Shown here: piece after piece, positions 28,156 to 34,803 of the stretch | Position numbering within the stretch: position 1 is the stretch's first letter | Layout: each line of letters begins with the position of its first letter | Assembly (NCBI GenBank): GCA_024710925.1 | Contig: JANJTW010000189.1 | Span: 1-34,803 of the forward strand | From: Rhodocyclaceae bacterium | GTDB lineage: Bacteria; Pseudomonadota; Gammaproteobacteria; Burkholderiales; Rhodocyclaceae | DNA length: 34,803 nucleotides | Reading direction: 5' to 3' | Position numbers and translations under genes: made by a program | Notes under the pieces: generated by a model | Seen by the model: only the letters and a program-made list of their open reading frames with translations | Told to the model about the DNA's origin: nothing | The model's database searches: none

Positions 28156-31100
28156 TGCACATCGAAATCGACGATTGCCTCGCCAGCGACCGGCGCAGGC
28201 TCAAAGCCCTGTTGCGCGACCTGAAGTCGGCGCAGGGGGCGAAGAAGGACAAGGCGCGCGCCGACTTCGCGGCGCTGGCGACGAAATCGAGCGAGATCGT
28301 GCAGAAGCGCCGCGCGCGGCTGCCGAAGCCGGAGTACGACGAGGACCTGCCGGTCAACACGCGGCGGGCCGAGATCGCCAGGCTGATCGCCGACAACCAG
28401 GTGGTGATCGTCTGCGGCGAGACCGGTTCCGGCAAGACGACGCAGCTGCCCAAGATCTGCCTCGAACTCGGCCGTGGCGCGACGGGGCTGATCGGCCACA
28501 CGCAGCCGCGCCGCATCGCCGCCCGCTCGACCGCCGCGCGCATCGCGCAGGAACTGAAGACCGAGCTCGGCAGCCTGGTCGGCTACAAGATCCGCTTCAC
28601 CGAACGCACGATCCCGGAAACCTTCGTCAAGCTGATGACCGACGGCATCCTGCTTGCCGAGACGCAGGGCGACCCGTCGCTGTCGCAGTACGACACGCTA
28701 ATCATCGACGAGGCGCACGAGCGCAGCCTGAACATCGACTTCCTGCTCGGCTACCTGAAGACGCTGCTGCCGAAGCGCCCGGACCTGAAGGTGATCATCA
28801 CCTCGGCGACGATCGACGCCGAGCGCTTTTCGAAGCACTTCCACGATGCGCCGGTGATCGAGGTTTCCGGCCGGCTGTTCCCGGTCGAGGTGCGTTACCG
28901 CCCGGTCGAGACGGAAGAAGCCGAACGCGAGGACCAGCGCGACCTCTACGACGCGCTGGTCGATGCCTGCGACGAACTGCACCGCGAGGGGCCGGGCGAC
29001 GTGCTGGTCTTCCTGCCGGGCGAGCGCGAGATCCGCGATGCGGCCGAGGCGCTGAGGAAACGTCACCCGCCGCACACCGAAATCCTGCCGCTGTTCGCGC
29101 GGCTCTCGGCCGAGGAACAGTCGCGCATCTTCAAGCCGCACGGCGGCCGCCGCATCGTGCTGGCGACCAACGTTGCCGAAACCTCGCTGACCGTGCCCGG
29201 CATCCGCTATGTCGTCGATACCGGGCTGGCACGGGTCAAGCGCTACTCGTACCGCAACAAGGTCGAACAACTGCAGGTCGAGAAGATTTCGCAGGCCGCC
29301 GCCAACCAGCGCGCCGGCCGCTGCGGCCGCGTCGCCGCCGGCATCTGCATCCGTCTCTACGACGAGGCAGGGTTCAAGGCGCGGCCGGCGTTCACCGATC
29401 CGGAAATCCTGCGCTCGTCGCTGGCCGGCGTGATCCTGCGCATGAAGTCGCTGCATCTCGGCGACATCGAGGATTTTCCCTTCCTCGAAGCGCCGTCGAC
29501 GCGCGCCGTAGCCGATGGCTACCAGCTGCTGCAGGAACTGAACGCGCTCGACGGCAACAACACGCTGACCGGCATCGGCCACGGGCTGGCCAAACTGCCG
29601 CTCGACCCGCGCATTGCGCGCATGATTGTCGCCGGCCGCGACGGTGGCTGCCTGAAGGAAGTGCTGGTCATCGCCGCCGCGCTGTCGGTGCAGGACCCGC
29701 GCGAGCGGCCGCAGGAGAAGCAGGGCTCGGCCGACGCCGCGCACGCCAAGTGGGCCGATGAGAAGTCGGAGTTCTTGTCGTGGCTGAAGCTGTGGAACTG
29801 GTACGGCAACGAGATCGAGCACAAGAAGTCTCAAAGGAAGCTGGTGCAGGTCTGCCATGCGAATTTCCTCTCGGCCAACCGCATGCGCGAATGGCGCGAC
29901 ATCCATTCGCAGCTGCACGCCTTGATCGGCGAGCAGGGGTGGAAGGAAAACGAGCTGCCGGCGACCTACGACGCGATCCACAAGGCCTTGCTTACGGGCC
30001 TGCTCGGCAACCTCGGCTGCCGCTCCGAGGACTCGATGTACTTCCTCGGCGCGCACGGCATCAAGTTCCTCGTCCATCCCTCCTCGCCGCTGCAGAAGAA
30101 GGTCGGCCGCTGGCTGATGGCGAGCGAGATCACCGAGACGACGAAGCTCTACGCCCGCTGCATTGCCCGCGTCGATCCGCTGTGGTTGGAGGAAGTGGGC
30201 GCTCACCTGATCCGCCGCAGCTACTTCGACCCGCACTGGGAGCAGAAAGCGATGCAGGTCGCCGCCTGGGAGCGGTCGACGCTCTACGGCATCGTCGTCA
30301 ATCCGAAAAAGCGCGTGAACTTCGGCCCGATGAACCCGGCCGAGGCACGGGAGATCTTCATCCGGCAGGGCCTGGTCGGCGGCGAGATCAACGAGGATTT
30401 CGCGCGGCGCTGGCCGTTCTGGCAGCACAACAAGAAGCTGATGGCTGAGATCGAGTCGCTGGAGCACAAGTCGCGCCGGCCGGACGTGCTGGTCGACGAC
30501 GAACTGATCTACGCCTTCTACGACCATGTGATCCCGGAAGGCATCCACAACGGCGCCGACTTCGACAAATGGCGCAAGGAAGCCGAGCGGGAGAACGCCA
30601 AGCTGTTGTTCCTCAAGCGCGAGGACCTGATGCGGCACGAGGCGGCCGGCGTCACCACCGACGCCTTCCCGTCGCAGATCAAGCTCGGCGGGGTGGAGTA
30701 TGCGCTCACCTATCACTTCGAGCCGGGATCGCCGAAGGACGGCGTGACGCTGACGGTGCCGCTGGCGCACCTGAACCAGGTGCCGGCGCTACGCTGCGAG
30801 TGGCTGGTGCCGGGGCTGTTGAAGGAGAAGGTGCAGCAGCTGGTGAAGACGCTGCCGCAGAAGATCCGGGCGAAACTCGTGCCGGTGCCGGAGTTCGCCG
30901 CCGAGTTCGCCGAGAAGGTAGTGCCTTCCGACCGGGGGCTGGTGCCGGCCTTGATCGCCTTCATCATGGAAACGCGCGGGCTGAACGCACGCGGCTGGGC
31001 GGTGACGCCGGACGCCTTCCGCCCCGGCGAACTGCCGGCGCACCTGTCGATGAATTTCAAGCTGGTCGACGAACATGGCCGCCAGCTCGACATGCGCCGC

Positions 31101-32036
31101 AACCTGACCGAGTTGCGCGCCGAATGGGGCGGGCAGGCGAAGGCCGAGTTCGCCGAGAAGCACGAGGCGCCGTCGGAATTCTCCGGGCTGACCGACTGGA
31201 CCTTCGGCGAGCTGCCGGAACTGATGGAGGTCGATGTCGGCGGCCAGATGCTGCTCGGCTATCCGGGGCTGACCGACGATGGCGAGAGCGTGTCGCTGAA
31301 GGTCTTCGACTCACCCGAGGAAGCGCGTGCTGCGCACGAGAAGGGACTGGTGCGGCTGTTCAAGATCCAGTTCCGGGAGCAGTTGAAGTACTTCGAGAAG
31401 AACCTGCCGGGCCTGCCGCAGATGGGCATCCAGGCGATGGGGCTGATGACCGTCGACGAGTTGAAGCAGCAGCTGATCGACCTCGTCTTCGCCCGTGCCT
31501 GCCTGACGGCGCCGCTGTCGCAAACCGAGGCGCAGTTCCGCACGCGCTGCACCGAGGCGAAGTCGCGGCTCGGCCTGCTGTCGCAGGAAATCTGCCGCCT
31601 CGTCAGCCTCGTGCTCACCGAATGGCAGGCGCTGATGAAGAAGCTGCCGGCGTTCAGGGTCCATGCGGCGACGGTCAAGGACATCGAGGCGCAGGTGGCG
31701 CGGCTGATGGGCAAGCGCTTCGTTGCCGCGACGCCGTTCGAGCGACTGCAGCACTACCCGCGCTACCTGAAGGCGGCGGCGCTGCGGCTGGACAAGCTGA
31801 AAGCCGACCCGGCGCGCGATGCCCGCCTGATGGCCGAGTACGCGCCGCTGTGGACCAACTACGAGCGCCGTGCCGGGCAACTCGCCAAGCAGGGCGTGGT
31901 CGACGAGAATCTGGAGCAGTTCCGCTGGCTATTGGAGGAACTGCGCGTGTCGCTGTTCGCGCAGGAGCTGAAGACGCCGACGCCGGTATCGACGAAGCGC
32001 CTGCAGAAAACGTGGGAGGGGCTGGCCCGTGGTTGA
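28155..32036 (+). CDS. hrpA: ATP-dependent RNA helicase HrpA (DEAH box)
   Basis: Start MHIEIDDCLASDRRRL overlaps the crcB stop (TGATG); GETGSGKTTQLPK, IIDEAHERSLNIDFLLGYLK, TSATIDAERF, QRAGRCGRV; 1293 aa with long HrpA-type C-terminus. Confidence 0.97.
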   Translation: MHIEIDDCLASDRRRLKALLRDLKSAQGAKKDKARADFAALATKSSEIVQKRRARLPKPEYDEDLPVNTRRAEIARLIADNQVVIVCGETGSGKTTQLPKICLELGRGATGLIGHTQPRRIAARSTAARIAQELKTELGSLVGYKIRFTERTIPETFVKLMTDGILLAETQGDPSLSQYDTLIIDEAHERSLNIDFLLGYLKTLLPKRPDLKVIITSATIDAERFSKHFHDAPVIEVSGRLFPVEVRYRPVETEEAEREDQRDLYDALVDACDELHREGPGDVLVFLPGEREIRDAAEALRKRHPPHTEILPLFARLSAEEQSRIFKPHGGRRIVLATNVAETSLTVPGIRYVVDTGLARVKRYSYRNKVEQLQVEKISQAAANQRAGRCGRVAAGICIRLYDEAGFKARPAFTDPEILRSSLAGVILRMKSLHLGDIEDFPFLEAPSTRAVADGYQLLQELNALDGNNTLTGIGHGLAKLPLDPRIARMIVAGRDGGCLKEVLVIAAALSVQDPRERPQEKQGSADAAHAKWADEKSEFLSWLKLWNWYGNEIEHKKSQRKLVQVCHANFLSANRMREWRDIHSQLHALIGEQGWKENELPATYDAIHKALLTGLLGNLGCRSEDSMYFLGAHGIKFLVHPSSPLQKKVGRWLMASEITETTKLYARCIARVDPLWLEEVGAHLIRRSYFDPHWEQKAMQVAAWERSTLYGIVVNPKKRVNFGPMNPAEAREIFIRQGLVGGEINEDFARRWPFWQHNKKLMAEIESLEHKSRRPDVLVDDELIYAFYDHVIPEGIHNGADFDKWRKEAERENAKLLFLKREDLMRHEAAGVTTDAFPSQIKLGGVEYALTYHFEPGSPKDGVTLTVPLAHLNQVPALRCEWLVPGLLKEKVQQLVKTLPQKIRAKLVPVPEFAAEFAEKVVPSDRGLVPALIAFIMETRGLNARGWAVTPDAFRPGELPAHLSMNFKLVDEHGRQLDMRRNLTELRAEWGGQAKAEFAEKHEAPSEFSGLTDWTFGELPELMEVDVGGQMLLGYPGLTDDGESVSLKVFDSPEEARAAHEKGLVRLFKIQFREQLKYFEKNLPGLPQMGIQAMGLMTVDELKQQLIDLVFARACLTAPLSQTEAQFRTRCTEAKSRLGLLSQEICRLVSLVLTEWQALMKKLPAFRVHAATVKDIEAQVARLMGKRFVAATPFERLQHYPRYLKAAALRLDKLKADPARDARLMAEYAPLWTNYERRAGQLAKQGVVDENLEQFRWLLEELRVSLFAQELKTPTPVSTKRLQKTWEGLARG

Positions 32037-32772
32037 AATTTTCAACGCGCTGATGCGCAGCGTGAACAACCTGCAGGACCGCGGCATCTGGCTGCGGCTG
32101 GCCGGGCCGGCGGTGGTCTCGCTGGTCGTCTGGCTGCTGCTGGCCTTCTTCGCGCTCGAATGGTTCGTCGCCGAACTGCTGGCCTTCCCCCCGCTGACCT
32201 GGATCGCCGGCTGGGGCGCGCTGTGGCTGGCCAAGGTGCTGGCCTGGGTCGGCGGCTGGCTGGCGGTGTTCGGGCTGGCCTACATGACGGCGATGCTGCT
32301 CGCCGCCGTCTTCGTCGTGCCGCTGCTGGTCAACGAGATCGCGCCGCGCGAGTACCCGGAAGTGGCGCGCATGGGCGAGGACAGCTTCGTCGCGGCGACC
32401 GGCAACAGCCTCGTCGCGGCCCTCGGCTTCATCATCGGCTGGATCGGCACACTGCCGCTGTGGCTGATCCCGGGCATGGGGCTGGTGCTGCCGGTCTACT
32501 GGCTGGCCTGGCTGAACCGGCGCACCTTCGCCTACGACGCGCTGGCTGCGCATGCGACGAAGGAAGAGTGGAAAACGCTGTTCGAGAGGCATCGCGGCAA
32601 GCTGCTGCTGCTCGGCGTGCTGCTTGGGCTGCTCGCGCATGTTCCCTTTGTCGGCCTGCTGGCGCCGGCCTTCGGCGCGCTGGCCTACATCCACTACGGG
32701 CTGGAAGCGCTGCGCCGCGAGCGCGATGGCGCCGTCCTGACCCTCGAAAAGACGCAATGGGAGCGCACATGA
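32029..32772 (+). CDS. EI24 domain-containing membrane protein
   Basis: GTG start (MVEIFNALMRSVNNLQDRGIWLRLAGPAVVS), multi-TM; ALGFIIGWIGTLPLWLIPGMGLVLPVYWLAWLNRRTFAYDAL; 8-nt overlap with hrpA. Confidence 0.85.
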   Translation: MVEIFNALMRSVNNLQDRGIWLRLAGPAVVSLVVWLLLAFFALEWFVAELLAFPPLTWIAGWGALWLAKVLAWVGGWLAVFGLAYMTAMLLAAVFVVPLLVNEIAPREYPEVARMGEDSFVAATGNSLVAALGFIIGWIGTLPLWLIPGMGLVLPVYWLAWLNRRTFAYDALAAHATKEEWKTLFERHRGKLLLLGVLLGLLAHVPFVGLLAPAFGALAYIHYGLEALRRERDGAVLTLEKTQWERT

Positions 32773-33530
32773 AGACTTTCGGCGCGATCGTCATCGGCGA
32801 CGAGATCCTCTCCGGCAAGCGCCAGGACCGGCATTTCGCCAAGGCCGCGGAATTGCTCGGCGCGCGCGGGCTGCGCCTGTCTTGGGTCGAGTACCTCGGC
32901 GACGACCGGGCGCGGCTGACCGAAACCTTCCGCCGCACGCTCGCCGCCGGCGACGTCGTCTTCTCCTTCGGCGGCATCGGCAACACGCCCGACGATCACA
33001 CGCGGCAGGCCGCGGCGGCGGCGCTCGGCGTCGGCTTGGAAATCCATCCTGAAGGCGTCGAGGAGGCGAAGGTCCGCTTCGGCGACGATCTGACGCCGCA
33101 GCGCCTGCAGCTGGTGACCTTCCCGGCCGGGGCGCGGATCGTCCCCAACCCGTTCAACCGCATCCCCGGCTTCATGGTGCGCGAGCACTATTTCGTGCCC
33201 GGCTTTCCGCAGATGGCGCACCCGATGGTCGAGTGGGTGCTGGAGACCTTCTACCGCGACCAGTTCCGCGCGGCGCCGGTCGAGAAGGCCTTCCTGCTGA
33301 CCGGCGAGCGCGCCTACGAGAGCGCGCTGCTCGACCTGATGGAGCGCATCGTCGCCGATTACCCGACGCTGCGGCTGTTTTCGCTGCCGACGTTGCAGGG
33401 GCAGGAGCGCAAGCATCTGGAGCTCGGCGTCGAAGGCGATCCGGCGCTGGTCGAGCGGGCGATGGAGGAAATTCGCCAGGAGGTCGAGCGGCGCGGCATT
33501 CGCTGGGTCTGGCGCGACGCTTCCTCCTGA
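32769..33530 (+). CDS. Molybdopterin-binding (MoCF/CinA N-terminal-like) protein
   Basis: MKTFGAIVIGDEILSGKRQDRH, FSFGGIGNTPDDHTRQAAA, NPFNRIPGF, VPGFPQMAHPM; ATGA overlap with the upstream gene. Confidence 0.9.
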   Translation: MKTFGAIVIGDEILSGKRQDRHFAKAAELLGARGLRLSWVEYLGDDRARLTETFRRTLAAGDVVFSFGGIGNTPDDHTRQAAAAALGVGLEIHPEGVEEAKVRFGDDLTPQRLQLVTFPAGARIVPNPFNRIPGFMVREHYFVPGFPQMAHPMVEWVLETFYRDQFRAAPVEKAFLLTGERAYESALLDLMERIVADYPTLRLFSLPTLQGQERKHLELGVEGDPALVERAMEEIRQEVERRGIRWVWRDASS

Positions 33531-33561
33531 GCAGGCCCGACCCGCCGACCGTAGAAAACAA

Positions 33562-33584
33562 AAAACCCGGCGTGGCCGGGTTTT
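33562..33584. terminator. Bidirectional rho-independent terminator between convergent operons
   Basis: AAAACCCGGC-GTG-GCCGGGTTTT perfect hairpin with flanking A and T tracts, between the converging 32769-33530 and phasin genes. Confidence 0.88.
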
Positions 33585-33605
33585 CGGGGGGCGATGCGGC
33601 GCCGC

Positions 33606-34157
33606 CTATTTCTTCTTGCCGGCCGCCGTGGAACCGACCGCCTTGGCGGTGGCGCTCGATGCCGCCTGCAGGTTGGCGTCGGCGATCTCGGTCATCTGCC
33701 GGGCCATGTTCTGCATGTTGCCGAAGGCCTGGTTGGTCGCGTCGAGCATCGACTTCATCGCCGCTGCGAAAACGTCGCCGCCGACCGGCGCTTGTGCCGA
33801 GGTCTTCTCGATGGTGGCGCTGGCCTTCTTGCTGAAGTCGCTGTACTGCGAGTTCATTGCCGTGGTGACTTCCTGCTGCATCTGCGTCACCAGGTCGTAG
33901 ACGCTGCGCGAGTACTCCATCAGCTTCTGCACGTTCGGCTGCGACAGCGAGGCGTTGATCTTGGCCAGTTCCTGCGCATCCTTCGCGGCAAGGATCTGCT
34001 GCGCGTTGGCGACGCTGGCGTTGAAGAATTCGCGGCTGGCCGCCATGTTCAGCGCCGCCAGCTTTTCCATGCCCTCGAAGGCGGTGCGCATGAGCGTCAT
34101 CATCACTTCGGTGTTGGCTTTCTGGGCAGCGGCCAGTTGGTCCAGATTGGTGCTCAT
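33606..34157 (-). CDS. Phasin-family protein (PHA granule-associated)
   Basis: MSTNLDQLAAAQKANTEVMMTLMRTAFEGMEKLAALNMAASREFFNASVANAQQIL...; start at 34157 chosen because GGAGG lies 5 nt upstream, inside the longer 34169 ORF start. Confidence 0.92.
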   Translation of the reverse strand: MSTNLDQLAAAQKANTEVMMTLMRTAFEGMEKLAALNMAASREFFNASVANAQQILAAKDAQELAKINASLSQPNVQKLMEYSRSVYDLVTQMQQEVTTAMNSQYSDFSKKASATIEKTSAQAPVGGDVFAAAMKSMLDATNQAFGNMQNMARQMTEIADANLQAASSATAKAVGSTAAGKKK

Positions 34158-34246
34158 CGCATCCTCCATCGTTTCTAAGGGTCAGAAAGACTGAATATAG
34201 GTTATTTACCCGGCATTAACCAAGCCGGAATCGCAAAAAACGGACG

Positions 34247-34273
34247 AAAAAAACCCCCGAACGCGTCGGGGGT
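34247..34273 (-). terminator. Rho-independent terminator after the second phasin
   Basis: Minus strand ACCCCCGA-CGCGT-TCGGGGGT followed by T tract; stem 34253-34260 / 34266-34273. Confidence 0.88.
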
Positions 34274-34293
34274 CTTCTGCGGGCAAGCCTTTA

Positions 34294-34803
34294 TCAGGCA
34301 GCCTTCTTCTTGCCGGCAGCGGCGGTGGCGCCGACCGCCTTGACCGTCGCGTTGGTCGCGGCGGCGACGTTCGCTTCGGCGATCTCGGCAACCTGCTTGG
34401 CAGCCTTGTTCATGCTGTCGAAGGCCGAGTTGGCGGCGGCGATGGCCGACTTGACGGCGGCGACGGCAACGTCCGAACCGGCCGGGGCCGACTTGGCTGC
34501 CTTGTCCAGCAGGCCGGCGACCGACTTCTGGAACTCGGCGAACTGCGACTCCAGGACCTTGGCGAACTCTTCCTGGGTCTGGGCCGAGATTTCGTAGACG
34601 CTACGCGAGTAGGCGACGGCCTTCTCGACGTTCGGCTGGGCCAGCGTGGCCTGGACCGAGATCGCTTCCTGCACGTCCTTGGCGCCGAGCAGGGCCTTGG
34701 TGTTGGAAACGCCGTCTTCCAGCACGGAGCGGGCGGTGTTCAGGTTCAGGGCGGCGACGCGCTCGGCCGAAGCCAGGGCGGTGTTGGCCAGGGTCAGCAG
34801 GGA
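34294..34803 (-). CDS. Phasin-family protein, N-terminus beyond the window end
   Basis: Reading frame open to the window edge (...SLLTLANTALASAERVAALNLNTARSVLEDGVSNTKALLGAKDVQEAISVQATLAQPNVEKAVAYSRSVYEIS...); C-terminal AAGKKKAA. Confidence 0.9.
   Translation of the reverse strand, partial: SLLTLANTALASAERVAALNLNTARSVLEDGVSNTKALLGAKDVQEAISVQATLAQPNVEKAVAYSRSVYEISAQTQEEFAKVLESQFAEFQKSVAGLLDKAAKSAPAGSDVAVAAVKSAIAAANSAFDSMNKAAKQVAEIAEANVAAATNATVKAVGATAAAGKKKAA

Noticed and set aside
28698-30770. 690-aa minus-strand ORF
   Set aside because: Antisense shadow of hrpA; no domain signal

Overview
GC-rich chromosomal window from a proteobacterium, probably a Rhodocyclales-like betaproteobacterium (inferred from gene content only). 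It is almost fully packed with protein-coding genes. I see no rRNA, tRNA, CRISPR array, transposase or prophage. From left to right: a 5'-truncated FapA/DUF342 protein; a minus-strand block with a small Cys-rich protein, pyrF, a 926-aa three-domain fusion (ChbG/YdjC deacetylase + GLT1D1-like GT4 glycosyltransferase + class I methyltransferase), and a complete HlyD/ATPase/two-permease MacAB-like exporter; a membrane GGDEF-EAL protein with a CXXCH heme motif; DUF924; MscS; a hexose-6-phosphate mutarotase-like protein; a thioredoxin-like protein and a QueG-like Fe-S protein; an EamA transporter; a tautomerase divergent from a LysR regulator; an MFS transporter; glnS; HD-GYP; two adjacent phosphate transporters from different families; htpX divergent from an nhaR-like regulator; a glycine-zipper protein; crcB-hrpA-EI24-MoCF/CinA-like; and two tandem phasins, the last truncated by the window end. 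The best candidate for something undescribed is the tri-functional fusion enzyme placed directly upstream of a dedicated-looking ABC exporter. Most other content is ordinary. Many long ORFs in the supplied track are antisense GC-rich artefacts.
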